16,205 nucleotides of DNA from JAQVUB01 sp033809415 (GCA_033809415.1 JAPXLT010000086.1:1-16205), one strand, 5' to 3'. Shown: positions 7,293-15,283, counted from the first letter of the stretch. The notes: generated by a model from the letters alone, not told the origin. Numbers and translations: made by a program.

Positions 7293-7372
7293 CAAAAGTT
7301 CGGCAACGGCTTCCGATTTTTGAAGGGCGGGATAACGCGCCGGTTTCAAGGGGTATATTATAAGCTTTGACT

Positions 7373-7401
7373 TTGATTTCCGCTTTTTTTTGGGGTATGA
7401 T
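7373..7401 (+). promoter_or_regulatory. Sigma70-type promoter for argG
   Basis: TTGATT (7373-7378) and TATGAT (7396-7401) are separated by 17 nt. The predicted start near 7408 leaves a short leader holding the GAGGTG ribosome binding site (7412-7417). No arginine (ARG-box-like) operator is evident to me. Confidence 0.45.
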
Positions 7402-7422
7402 TCAATAAAATGAGGTGAAAAG

Positions 7423-8625
7423 ATGAAAGTAGTTCTGGCTTATTCCGGTGGTTTGGATACGTCCTGCATCTTGGCTTGGCTTCAGGAGAAGTATCAGGCT
7501 GAAGTGGTGACTTTCTGCGCTGACGTCGGCCAGCAGGAAGAGCTGGACGGTTTGCATGAGAAAGCGTATGCGACGGGCGCGGTCAAGTCCTACATCGAGG
7601 ATTTGAACGAAGAATTTGCCCGGGATTTCATTTTCCCGATGTTCCAGGCCAACGCCATCTATGAAAACATGTATCTTCTGGGCACTTCGATCGCCCGTCC
7701 GCTGATTGCCAAACGCCTGGTGGAAATCGCCAAGGAAGAGAACGCTGAATATATCTGCCATGGCGCTACCGGCAAAGGCAATGACCAGGTGCGCTTCGAG
7801 CTGACCGCCTACGCATTGAACCCGGATATCAAAATTATCGCGCCATGGCGCAGCCCGGACTGGACTTTCAAGTCCAGAACCGATTTGATCAATTACGCCC
7901 GCGAACGCAACATTCCGATTACGGTTTCCGCTGCGAAGCCCTATTCGATGGATCGCAATCTGCTGCATATCAGTTTCGAGGGTGGCGTGCTGGAAGACCC
8001 CTGGCAGGAAGCCCCCCCGGAAACGCATGTGTTGACGGTGCCAGTTGAAAAGGCTCCGGATCAGGCCGAATATATAACGGTTGGCTTCGAGAAAGGGATT
8101 CCGGTTTCGGTGAATGGGAAGGCTCTCAGTCCGGCCGCTTTGATGCGCGAACTCAACCGCCTTGGCGGTAAGCATGCCATCGGTCGGATCGATATTGTCG
8201 AAACCCGCTATACCGGCATGAAGGATCGCGGAATCTACGAAACACCCGGCGGCACCATCCTCTTCAATGCTCACCGTGCCATCGAATCCATCTGCATGGA
8301 TCGTGAAGTGATGAGCGTGCGCGATCAGCTTGTGCCGCAGTACTCGAACATGGTCTACAACGGCTACTGGTTTGCACCGGAACGGAAATTCTTGCAGGCG
8401 GCGATTACGGAAAGCCAGAAGAATGTCACCGGGGAAGTGCGTTGCAAACTCTACAAGGGCAACTGCTTCATCGTCGGAAGGCGTTCTCCGTACACCCTGT
8501 ATGATCCGGAAGTGGTCACTTTCGAAGCGGACGATGTCTACAATCAGGCCGATGCAACTGGCTTTATCAAACTCAACGCCTTGCGCCTGCGTATTGGCGC
8601 AAAAGCTCAGAAACCTGAAAAGTAA
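7423..8625 (+). CDS. argG: Argininosuccinate synthase ArgG
   Basis: ArgG joins citrulline and aspartate with ATP to make argininosuccinate, the penultimate step of arginine synthesis in the cytoplasm. The 400-residue product has the N-terminal ATP pyrophosphatase loop AYSGGLDTSC (6-15), then YICHGATGKGNDQVRFEL, which contacts ATP, citrulline and aspartate, APWRSPDW, and LLHISFEGG. Length matches the family. GAGGTG lies 6 nt upstream of the ATG. The partner argH is not next to it. Instead panD follows after an 11-nt gap, suggesting one transcript. Both enzymes consume aspartate. Confidence 0.97.
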   Translation: MKVVLAYSGGLDTSCILAWLQEKYQAEVVTFCADVGQQEELDGLHEKAYATGAVKSYIEDLNEEFARDFIFPMFQANAIYENMYLLGTSIARPLIAKRLVEIAKEENAEYICHGATGKGNDQVRFELTAYALNPDIKIIAPWRSPDWTFKSRTDLINYARERNIPITVSAAKPYSMDRNLLHISFEGGVLEDPWQEAPPETHVLTVPVEKAPDQAEYITVGFEKGIPVSVNGKALSPAALMRELNRLGGKHAIGRIDIVETRYTGMKDRGIYETPGGTILFNAHRAIESICMDREVMSVRDQLVPQYSNMVYNGYWFAPERKFLQAAITESQKNVTGEVRCKLYKGNCFIVGRRSPYTLYDPEVVTFEADDVYNQADATGFIKLNALRLRIGAKAQKPEK

Positions 8626-8636
8626 GCGAGATACTC

Positions 8637-8993
8637 ATGCAGGTCCAAATTCTGAAATGCAAGTTGCACCGTGCAGAGCTGACCGCCTGCGAGTTGAACT
8701 ACGAAGGCAGCCTCTCCATCGATCTGGATTTGCTCGATCTGGCTGGCATCCTGCCGTATGAAAAAATTCTGGTGGTCAATCAGAGCAACGGGCTGCGCCT
8801 CGAGACCTACGCGATTCCGGCGGCGCGTGGCAGCTTCGAGTTTTGCCTGAATGGTGCTGCCGCCCGGCTGGGCATGCCGGGGGACTTGGTGACGGTGATG
8901 GCTTTTGCTCTGATGGCGCCTGTCGAGGCGTCAGCTTACCAGCCCAAAGTGGTCGTCCTTTCGAATCAAAACCGGCATGCCGAAGTTTTATAA
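8637..8993 (+). CDS. panD: Aspartate 1-decarboxylase PanD (pyruvoyl enzyme precursor)
   Basis: PanD decarboxylates aspartate to beta-alanine for pantothenate and coenzyme A synthesis. The precursor cleaves itself at Gly24-Ser25 and Ser25 becomes the pyruvoyl cofactor. Here YEGS ends exactly at Ser25, and the known active-site residues Lys9, Arg54, Thr57, Tyr58 and Asn72 (NGAAA) all sit at the usual E. coli numbering. The 118-residue length is slightly shorter than the E. coli enzyme (126). The ribosome binding site is weak, which fits coupling to argG 11 nt upstream. The stop codon TAA (8991-8993) overlaps the first bases of a short dispersed repeat, so the C-terminal tail may have been trimmed. 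No panB or panC is nearby. Confidence 0.95.
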   Translation: MQVQILKCKLHRAELTACELNYEGSLSIDLDLLDLAGILPYEKILVVNQSNGLRLETYAIPAARGSFEFCLNGAAARLGMPGDLVTVMAFALMAPVEASAYQPKVVVLSNQNRHAEVL

Positions 8994-9022
8994 CCACGAA
9001 AAGCACGAAAATTTTCGTTGTT
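8992..9022. repeat. Short AACnACGAAA palindromic repeat (31 bp)
   Basis: AACCACGAAAAG and CGAAAATTTTCG are followed by TTGTT. The outer ends AACCACGAAAA and TTTTCGTTGTT are inverted copies with one mismatch, so this is a minimal hairpin version of the repeat group. It overlaps the panD stop codon and fills most of the 61-nt space before hom. Confidence 0.65.
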
Positions 9023-9054
9023 AAAAAGGTTTTGCTGTTGCCTTGGAGGAATGA

Positions 9055-10356
9055 ATGAAACAAATCAAGATTGGTCTGATCGGTTTTGGCACGGTAGGTG
9101 CCGGGCTGGTTGAAACGGTGCAGAAGAATGGGGAGTTGATTGCCAAGCGCAGCGGGATTCTGCCGGTGATCAGTAAGATTGCTGATCTCGATACGACCAG
9201 TGACCGCGGCGTTTCGGTGCCTGTCGGGGTGCTTGGAACCGATGCGATGGCCCTGATTGATTCTCCGGAAGTCGATGTCGTCGTTGAACTCGTCGGCGGT
9301 ACCATTGCCGCGCGTGAATTCATTGTAGCGGCATTGAAACGCGGCAAGCCGGTGGTGACTGCAAACAAGGCGTTGCTGGCAACTTACGGTGCTGAACTCT
9401 TCGCCTTGGCCAAGGAAAACCGCACCGAGATTTATTTTGAAGCCAGTGTCGGCGGAGGCATCCCCTGCATTAAAGCCATTCGCGAAGGCCTGATCGGAAA
9501 CCGAATCACTGAAATCTATGGCATCCTGAATGGCACTTGCAACTATATCCTGTCATGCATGCAAGCCGATAATACGGATTTTCAAGTGGTGCTCGAGGCA
9601 GCTCAGAAAGCCGGTTATGCGGAAGCCAATCCTTCGATAGATGTCGATGGATTGGATACCGCCCATAAAGCGGCCCTGCTGGCCAGCCTAGTCTATGGCA
9701 AATGGTTCACTGCTTCGGATGTCGATGTGCAGGGAATTCGCGACGTGACCCTGAATGACATCCATTACGCAGCCAGTCTGGGCTATCGCATCAAACTGCT
9801 GGCGGTCATTAAGGAAAAGGATGGTTTGATCCAGCTGAGCGTGCATCCGTCGCTGATTCCGGAGACCTCGCTTTTGGGGCATGTCAATGGTGTCTTCAAT
9901 GCGGTCTGGGTGCGTGGTGATGTCGTCGGCACAACACTGTATTACGGACGTGGCGCCGGGCGTGAGGCCACCTCGAGTGCAGTGGTGGCCGATGTCATCG
10001 ATATTGGCTTGAATCTGCTGGGAAAATGTTCCAATCGGTTGCCGGCGTTTCCGTTGTTTGACGAATATAAGGGGTTGGTTTCCGCCGATGAAGTTGTCTC
10101 TCGCTATTATTTGCGCTTGCAGGTTGCGGACCGACCTGGCATGTTGGCGATTATCAGCGGCATCCTTGGTAGAAATCAGATCAGCATTGCCAGCGTGACC
10201 CAGAAAGAGGAGAGCAAGCAGCAGGCATCCGTCCCGATGGTTATCCTGACTCATAAAGCCAAAGCCGCCGCAATGAATAAAGCCATCGAGGAAATCAGAC
10301 GGGAAGAATGTATCCATGCATCCCCTGTCGTCTTCAGAATCGAAGACCTCGGCTGA
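9055..10356 (+). CDS. hom: Homoserine dehydrogenase Hom, with ACT domain
   Basis: Hom reduces aspartate semialdehyde to homoserine with NAD(P)H, feeding threonine, methionine and isoleucine synthesis. The 433-residue, monofunctional form has an N-terminal nucleotide-binding fold (GLIGFGTVGAGL), the ANKALLA segment with Lys105, GILNGTCNYIL, and the catalytic region DVDGLDTAHK with Asp201 and Lys205, which match the Asp/Lys pair of known enzymes. A C-terminal ACT domain (about residues 350-430, with YYLRLQVADRPGML) suggests feedback regulation, classically by threonine. There is no aspartokinase fusion. GGAGG (9045-9049) sets the start at 9055; an ATG at 9051 is out of frame. It may be transcribed with argG-panD across the short repeat. 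Confidence 0.96.
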   Translation: MKQIKIGLIGFGTVGAGLVETVQKNGELIAKRSGILPVISKIADLDTTSDRGVSVPVGVLGTDAMALIDSPEVDVVVELVGGTIAAREFIVAALKRGKPVVTANKALLATYGAELFALAKENRTEIYFEASVGGGIPCIKAIREGLIGNRITEIYGILNGTCNYILSCMQADNTDFQVVLEAAQKAGYAEANPSIDVDGLDTAHKAALLASLVYGKWFTASDVDVQGIRDVTLNDIHYAASLGYRIKLLAVIKEKDGLIQLSVHPSLIPETSLLGHVNGVFNAVWVRGDVVGTTLYYGRGAGREATSSAVVADVIDIGLNLLGKCSNRLPAFPLFDEYKGLVSADEVVSRYYLRLQVADRPGMLAIISGILGRNQISIASVTQKEESKQQASVPMVILTHKAKAAAMNKAIEEIRREECIHASPVVFRIEDLG

Positions 10357-10668
10357 AGTTGTACGCGCAAAACAGAGTGTCGTTCTGGATGATGCCCAGT
10401 TCCAGCATGTGCTGACGAAATTCAATATCCACCCCATGGCAATTTTTCCCATGAACGGGATGTGTGCTCGTGCAATCCAGAGCAGAACCGATGGGATGAA
10501 AAGATCCATGTGGAAATAGGATGTTACAATTCTGTGAATGGCCGTCAAGCCTGTCGTCAGAAAACTGAATCTCCTGTGCTGAATAACATTTTAACTATAA
10601 AACCAAGCAGGGGCTGGCATTCCTTCTTTTGATTTCCCCTTGGGAGATGCTAAATTAACAGAAAACTT
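10357..10668. other. Spacer after hom without recognisable gene
   Basis: I see no convincing gene, RNA or terminator in these 312 bases. A 67-codon frame overlapping the end of hom runs to 10519 but has no motif and no good ribosome binding site. An 8-bp direct repeat flank (GAAAACTT, 10661-10668) marks the insertion point of the dispersed element that follows. Confidence 0.5.
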
Positions 10669-10894
10669 GTAACGGGTCTTCTGTAGTGCGGTGTGCGTAG
10701 TGCGTAGTGCGGGTCAGACGTGGTGGACAGTGTGGACAGGACAAGAACATCCCCCCCCGCACCCCACGACAGTCAGAATAATCACAACCGGGACGGTTGC
10801 GCTACTTTTTAAACCTGTGCCCCCTGCACCCGTTCCCAACGCACCACGCACTACGCCCCCCATTCCCTTGAACCCTGTACTACAGAGGCATTAC
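10669..10894. mobile_element. Dispersed non-coding element, copy 2 (226 bp)
   Basis: Second copy of the element at 6070-6309. The ends are conserved (GTAACG then TCTGTAGTG at left; CTACAGA then GCATTAC at right), as are the central hairpin CAACCG-GGA-CGGTTG (10785-10799) and the TGGACA pair. The 14-bp length difference equals exactly two heptamers lost from the right-hand array (three units instead of five); the remaining parts are the same length apart from compensating single-base changes. It is flanked by GAAAACTT (10661-10668) and GAAAAACTT (10895-10903), a direct repeat unlike that of copy 1. This shows separate insertion events. It lies between hom and the glycosyltransferase pair. Confidence 0.8.
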
Positions 10895-10962
10895 GAAAAA
10901 CTTGAACTACCACTGTGAAAATTCGGTGCTCTCAAGTAAAAATGATTTTAAGGAAATGCTGA

Positions 10963-11922
10963 ATGCAGTTGAATCTAGTCATACAGGTATATCGTGGTGG
11001 AGACTATTGGCGGGAAGCATGGCAGTCCGTGCAACCTTGCTTGAACTATTTTCAAGGTGTCTATATTTCCATAAATTATTCAGAAATCCAGGAGCAGGAC
11101 ATTGCATTGATAGCCGGATGTGATTCCGATAAAGTCCATTGGATCAGCCATAAAAATTATATGACAGCACGTGAACACGGGGAAAAAATTTACCAATGGC
11201 TTTCGTCTCTCCAGCTACAGGGGCACTTGCTTATCCTGTGCCATGATGACTTGTTGGTGAAGGAGGGCGTCGAGGAAGTATTGTCGTTTTCTGGCAAGGA
11301 GGACGAGGCTGTCTTCGGTTCCTTCCTGTATTTTGACCAGGAAAACAAGTATCGTCCGATAGGCGTTCGCCAATTTTCGTTGGCATCGAGTGAGGCATGG
11401 GACTCCGTTGCCTTTGCTCGTTTTCTGTTTGACCACCGATGTATGATTTCGGTATCAGGCATCGTTCTGTCAGTCTCAGCATATGCAAAAAACATGCCTT
11501 CTGTTCTGGCACTCAAACATGGCTGCGGATCAGAATTTGTACTCATGGTCAATCCACAAGTGAAGAGAATCAGGCAAACCAAGTTCCCTTTGGTTAAAGT
11601 TCGTCTGCACACTGAATCAGAAGGGCACATTGCACATCAGTTTCCGTTCCGGTTGGTGCATGATTATCTTTTCTTTTGCCTGCGCAGCTTTGTTCTGATT
11701 TCGGATCCACAAACCAGAATCAGTATAACTAGGGCCTGCGCGGTGGCTATCCGTGAACGTCCCGGATATGCTTTATTGGCGATGTTTCCAGCGATGTATT
11801 CGCTGCTTAGGGAACGGTGGTGCCCGCTCCAGATAATCACCATTCTTATCTATTTTTTTCGAATGTGCGCTGTGCGAGGATATGATTTTCTTCTTCGCAA
11901 AACCGGGATGGATTGCCGATGA
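10963..11922 (+). CDS. GT2-like glycosyltransferase
   Basis: The 319-residue protein looks like a GT-A-fold glycosyltransferase related to family 2. The N-terminus MQLNLVIQVYRGGDYWREAW resembles the nucleotide-sugar-binding first strand and helix, and ILCHDDLLV (Asp95, Asp96) stands where the metal-binding DxD-type motif is expected. GVYISINYS and HWISHKNYMTAREHG lie between. The C-terminal 70 residues are rich in aromatic and hydrophobic residues and may lie against the membrane, but I see no sure transmembrane helix. AAGGA lies 8 nt before the ATG. The stop overlaps the next start (ATGA), so the two genes are translationally coupled. Donor and acceptor sugars are unknown; context suggests a surface glycan. 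Family assignment is moderately sure. Confidence 0.65.
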   Translation: MQLNLVIQVYRGGDYWREAWQSVQPCLNYFQGVYISINYSEIQEQDIALIAGCDSDKVHWISHKNYMTAREHGEKIYQWLSSLQLQGHLLILCHDDLLVKEGVEEVLSFSGKEDEAVFGSFLYFDQENKYRPIGVRQFSLASSEAWDSVAFARFLFDHRCMISVSGIVLSVSAYAKNMPSVLALKHGCGSEFVLMVNPQVKRIRQTKFPLVKVRLHTESEGHIAHQFPFRLVHDYLFFCLRSFVLISDPQTRISITRACAVAIRERPGYALLAMFPAMYSLLRERWCPLQIITILIYFFRMCAVRGYDFLLRKTGMDCR

Positions 11923-12872
11923 GAAAAGCAGTTGTCACAGGACTTTTTACAAAGCCGGAAGAAACGTTTGGAAATGTTCCAGAACAGGCTTGTTTTGGCA
12001 ATAACCTACATTATCCTGGAAAACTTTCAGCAGATTTGCTCTCTCAGCTTGGTTTTTCTTGTTTTTCAGAAGCCGATTTGCCGTTCAACGAAGCGGATTT
12101 GTTGCTTTGCGTGGATTTAAGTGTTCCTCTATGGCAGCGATTACAACAGGTACACTCTCGGGTGAAAAAAATTCTGATAGTAGCGGAATCTCCAATTTAT
12201 GCCCCTCTTTCGCATGACGGGGCAAACGTTTTGAGGAATTCATTTTGGAATTTAGTTATGACCTGGAACCGTGGATATCATGCAGAGTATATTCTCCACT
12301 ATGATTTACCTTTCGCTGGTCGGAGTGTATCGACTCCAATCCCCGCAAAATCAGAACACTTTCTTGATGATCAGCAGCGTGGTGTGGTGGTGGCCAGTTA
12401 CAAGCGTGATTATCGCGGTTTTTTTCATGATCGGAATCGTCTGTACACGAGCCTGGCGTCTGACAGGGACTTGGCATTATATGGTCGGCGTTGGGGAAAT
12501 GCTCCGAAACGCCAGCGCATGGGGTTGACCAGCGACAAGTTACAAACCATCAGCGATTATGCTTTTTCTTTGGTAGTTGAAAACATTCTTGTCAACGGCT
12601 ATGTGACGGAAAAGATCGCGGACAGCATTTTAGCTGGAACTCCTGTGATATACTGGGGCGACTGGGAGACGGCCGAACGTCGTTTTCCAGGAACATTTGT
12701 TCCCCTGAAAAAGGTTGACCGGGCCAGTTTTTATTCTGCCAGGGAACGACTGTTTTCTGGCTATGAGGAGTATTTGCAGTGTGTAGAAGAGGCCAAGGAA
12801 AAGTCCGATGGGTGGTGTGATTCATATCTGGCGGTTTTAAAACAGGCAATAGAAACTTTGTTTCCGGCATGA
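11919..12872 (+). CDS. GT10-family (alpha-1,3/4-fucosyltransferase-type) glycosyltransferase
   Basis: The 317-residue product carries the C-terminal GT10 signature: YAFSLVVEN (Glu221-Asn222), NGYVTEKIADS (Tyr228 to Lys232) and AGTPVIYWGD. In GT10 enzymes such as H. pylori FucT, the Glu-Lys pair of TEK binds GDP-fucose. The N-terminal half is divergent, as usual for the acceptor side. The ATG at 11919 overlaps the previous stop codon by the ATGA arrangement; an in-frame TTG at 11913 is a less likely start. No GDP-fucose synthesis genes (gmd, fcl) are in the window, so the donor would come from elsewhere. With the preceding GT2-like gene it forms a two-gene unit probably acting on a surface polysaccharide or glycoprotein. 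Fucose transfer is inferred from the family, not proved. Confidence 0.82.
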   Translation: MRKAVVTGLFTKPEETFGNVPEQACFGNNLHYPGKLSADLLSQLGFSCFSEADLPFNEADLLLCVDLSVPLWQRLQQVHSRVKKILIVAESPIYAPLSHDGANVLRNSFWNLVMTWNRGYHAEYILHYDLPFAGRSVSTPIPAKSEHFLDDQQRGVVVASYKRDYRGFFHDRNRLYTSLASDRDLALYGRRWGNAPKRQRMGLTSDKLQTISDYAFSLVVENILVNGYVTEKIADSILAGTPVIYWGDWETAERRFPGTFVPLKKVDRASFYSARERLFSGYEEYLQCVEEAKEKSDGWCDSYLAVLKQAIETLFPA

Positions 12873-12935
12873 TGGCTGTGGATGGCATGCATTGGTAATG
12901 GAGCAGTGATGCTGGTAACGGTGGAATTCTTTTTG

Positions 12936-13053
12936 AACAACGAAATGCACGAAGAGACCCGAAAAAAATCATCGGAAGCAGCTTTGACTGTTAGGATGCG
13001 TATTTCCCATGAAAAATACTGGGATTTAGGGCTATATAAATAGTCTTAAGTTG
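12936..13053. repeat. AACnACGAAA inverted-repeat element, copy 2 (diverged)
   Basis: This matches the element at 7178-7292 through its left arm (AACAACGAAATGCACGAAGA), its centre (GCTTTGACTG, GATGCG) and the start of its right arm (TATTTCCCATGAAA). The remaining right arm is degenerate and the perfect 21-bp stem is lost. The 388-nt space 12873-13260 holds this copy, then 13054-13260. Confidence 0.6.
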
Positions 13054-13260
13054 CCTTTCTGCAAGCCTTAAGTTCGATATCCGCTGCCGCGAATATTCGA
13101 ACCAGCAGTTTTTCTCTTCGGGCAGGCGTATTCATAGGTAGTTTCAGGTGGTATATTAACTTTGTTTTCGTGTTTGTGGAATCTGTAAATTACTATAACT
13201 CCCGATAAATACGAATGCAACTGAATTCTCTTAACCTGATTTTTCCGGAGTTTTGTTGTT
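13054..13260 (+). promoter_or_regulatory. Upstream region of rmlB with a motif shared with argG
   Basis: GTTTCA, a short G-rich stretch, GGTATATTA and then CTTTG occur at 13141-13163, and in the same order at 7343-7369 upstream of argG. Both lie downstream of a copy of the 7178-type repeat, so the similarity may extend the repeat unit. No clear -35/-10 pair is visible. The final 30 nt, containing the rmlB ribosome binding site CGGAG (13246-13250), resemble an inverted end of the AACnACGAAA repeats. Confidence 0.25.
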
Positions 13261-14364
13261 ATGAGTAAGCGTATTCTTGTTACTGGCGGTGCTGGTTTTA
13301 TTGGGTCGGCGGTGGTGCGGCTGATCATTGCTTCGAGCGATGACCAGGTCTGTGTCATGGACAAGTTGACCTATGCCGGAAATCTGGAATCACTCGAGCC
13401 GGTTGCGGATCATCCACGATACCATTTTGAAAAGGTCGATATCTGCGATGCGAAAGAAGTCAACCGCGTTTTTGCGGAGTTCTGTCCGACGCATGTGATG
13501 CATCTGGCGGCGGAGTCGCATGTTGACCGCTCGATTGATGGGCCGGGTAGTTTTGTGCAGACTAATATCGTAGGTACTTACATACTACTCGAAGCGGCAA
13601 GGAAATTCTGCTCATCGCTGTCGGAGTCGGAGCGTGCGGCATTCCGCTTCCATCATATTTCAACGGACGAAGTCTATGGAGACCTCGAGAAGCCCGGGGA
13701 TTATTTCAGGGAGGATACTCCTTATGCCCCCAGTTCGCCGTATTCGGCCAGCAAGGCCTCGAGTGATCACCTGGTACGCGCCTGGAAACGGACATTCGGC
13801 CTGCCGACGCTGATTACCAACTGTTCGAATAATTATGGTCCCTATCAGTTCCCGGAGAAATTGATTCCGCTGATGATTCTGAATGCATTGGACGGCAAAG
13901 CGCTGCCGGTTTACGGCAAGGGCGAGCAGATTCGGGACTGGCTGCATGTCGAGGATCACGCCCGTGCCCTCTACCTGGTGGCTTCGAGGGGAGTGCCTGG
14001 CGAAACCTACAATATCGGCGGGCATAACGAAAAACGCAATATTGATGTCGTCCGGCAAATTTGTGCTTTGCTGGATGAATTGCAGCCGCGTTCCGATGGG
14101 CAGAAATACGCATCGCAGATCACGTTTGTCAAAGACCGACCCGGGCACGATTTGCGCTATGCGATTGATGCCGGCAAGATCGCCCGCGAACTGGGCTGGA
14201 TGCCGCAGGAGACCTTTGAAAGCGGCATCCGCAAGACGGTGCAATGGTATCTCGAAGAGCGCAATGGCTGGTGCCGTGCGGTGCAGGCCGGAAAATATCA
14301 GCGGGAACGACTTGGCAGCGGTGAGGCTGCGGGTTCTTCATCTTCAATTAAAGAAAGCAGGTGA
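13261..14364 (+). CDS. rmlB: dTDP-glucose 4,6-dehydratase RmlB
   Basis: RmlB converts dTDP-glucose to dTDP-4-keto-6-deoxyglucose, the second step toward dTDP-L-rhamnose and other deoxysugars. The 367-residue short-chain dehydrogenase has the NAD-binding VTGGAGFIG (7-15), the catalytic Thr135-Asp136-Glu137 in STDEVYG, and Tyr161-x-x-x-Lys165 in YSASK. Substrate-binding segments MHLAAESHVDRSI, NCSNNYGPYQFPEKLIP and DWLHVEDH are all present. Length is normal, with a short Ser-rich tail. CGGAG precedes the ATG by 10 nt. rmlA follows with only 4 nt between, so the two form an operon. rmlC and rmlD are not in the window, so the final sugar could be rhamnose or another product. Confidence 0.97.
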   Translation: MSKRILVTGGAGFIGSAVVRLIIASSDDQVCVMDKLTYAGNLESLEPVADHPRYHFEKVDICDAKEVNRVFAEFCPTHVMHLAAESHVDRSIDGPGSFVQTNIVGTYILLEAARKFCSSLSESERAAFRFHHISTDEVYGDLEKPGDYFREDTPYAPSSPYSASKASSDHLVRAWKRTFGLPTLITNCSNNYGPYQFPEKLIPLMILNALDGKALPVYGKGEQIRDWLHVEDHARALYLVASRGVPGETYNIGGHNEKRNIDVVRQICALLDELQPRSDGQKYASQITFVKDRPGHDLRYAIDAGKIARELGWMPQETFESGIRKTVQWYLEERNGWCRAVQAGKYQRERLGSGEAAGSSSSIKESR

Positions 14365-14368
14365 ATGA

Positions 14369-15238
14369 ATGAAAGGTATAGTACTGGCTGGCGGCGCGGG
14401 CACGCGTCTGCATCCAATCACTCTCGGTGTTTCCAAACAGTTGCTGCCTGTCTATGACAAGCCGATGATCTATTATCCCCTTTCGGTGCTGATGCTCGCC
14501 GACATACGGGATATCCTGGTGATTACCACCCCGGAAGACCTATCTGCCTTCCAACGCCTGCTTGGCGATGGAAGCAGCTTTGGTGTTCGCCTGAGCTATG
14601 CTGTCCAGCCAAAGCCCGAGGGACTCGCGCAGGCCTTTTTGATTGGCGAAGAGTTTATCGGCGGCGAGCCGGTGGCCCTGGTACTCGGCGATAATATCTT
14701 TTATGGATCCTATTTCAGCAACCGGCTGAAAAATGCCGTTGCCCGTAAACAGGGGGCGACGGTCTTCGCGTACTTTGTCAATAACCCGGAAGCCTATGGC
14801 GTGGTGGAATTCGACCGGCAGGGCAAAGCCATTTCGATCGAGGAAAAGCCGAAGCAACCCAAATCAAATTATGCGGTTACTGGTCTTTATTTCTATGATT
14901 CTCAAGTGGTTGAGATTGCTCGGCAGGTCAAGCCATCGGCTCGTGGTGAGCTGGAAATCACTGCGGTCAACAATGTTTATCTTGAACAAGGCAATTTGCA
15001 TGTCGAGATGCTGGGGCGCGGCTTTGCCTGGCTGGATACCGGGACTCATGACAGCCTTCTGGAAGCCGGCAATTTTGTCCGTACGATCGAGACGCGGCAG
15101 GGCTTGCAGATTGCCTGCCTGCAGGAAATCGCATACGAGCGCGGCTGGATGACGGCGGAAGAAGTGCGCAAAAGCATCAAGGACATGATGAAGACATCCT
15201 ACGGGCAGTATTTGAGTTCTCTGCTGCGGGGTAGATAA
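14369..15238 (+). CDS. rmlA: Glucose-1-phosphate thymidylyltransferase RmlA
   Basis: RmlA joins glucose-1-phosphate and dTTP to make dTDP-glucose, the substrate of RmlB next door. The 289-residue length is typical. The N-terminal signature LAGGAGTRLHPIT followed by SKQLLPVYDKPMIYYPL is complete. QPKPEGLAQAFLIGEEFI, VLGDNIFYG (metal-binding Asp), NNPEAYGVVEFD, IEEKPKQPKSNYAVTGLYFYD and AWLDTGTHDSL follow in family order. The ribosome binding site AGGTGA (14359-14364) overlaps the rmlB stop, and an ATG at 14365 is out of frame with the true start at 14369. As in other RmlA enzymes, control is probably by feedback from dTDP-sugar at an allosteric site, though the sequence alone does not show this. 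Confidence 0.97.
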   Translation: MKGIVLAGGAGTRLHPITLGVSKQLLPVYDKPMIYYPLSVLMLADIRDILVITTPEDLSAFQRLLGDGSSFGVRLSYAVQPKPEGLAQAFLIGEEFIGGEPVALVLGDNIFYGSYFSNRLKNAVARKQGATVFAYFVNNPEAYGVVEFDRQGKAISIEEKPKQPKSNYAVTGLYFYDSQVVEIARQVKPSARGELEITAVNNVYLEQGNLHVEMLGRGFAWLDTGTHDSLLEAGNFVRTIETRQGLQIACLQEIAYERGWMTAEEVRKSIKDMMKTSYGQYLSSLLRGR

Positions 15239-15283
15239 ATGTTGATGAAACTTCTTTAAGAACAAGCGAGTTAGGGTCATAAC

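Noticed and set aside
7402..8274. Long minus-strand open frame opposite argG
   Set aside because: It is antisense to a clear argG. Its translation has no recognisable domain, and the openness follows from argG codon bias.
10316..10519. Small plus-strand frame overlapping the end of hom
   Set aside because: No convincing ribosome binding site, no motif, and unusual composition for a protein. Most likely non-coding.
9688..10548. Minus-strand open frame opposite hom and beyond it
   Set aside because: Most lies antisense to hom. The part beyond hom shows no motif I recognise.
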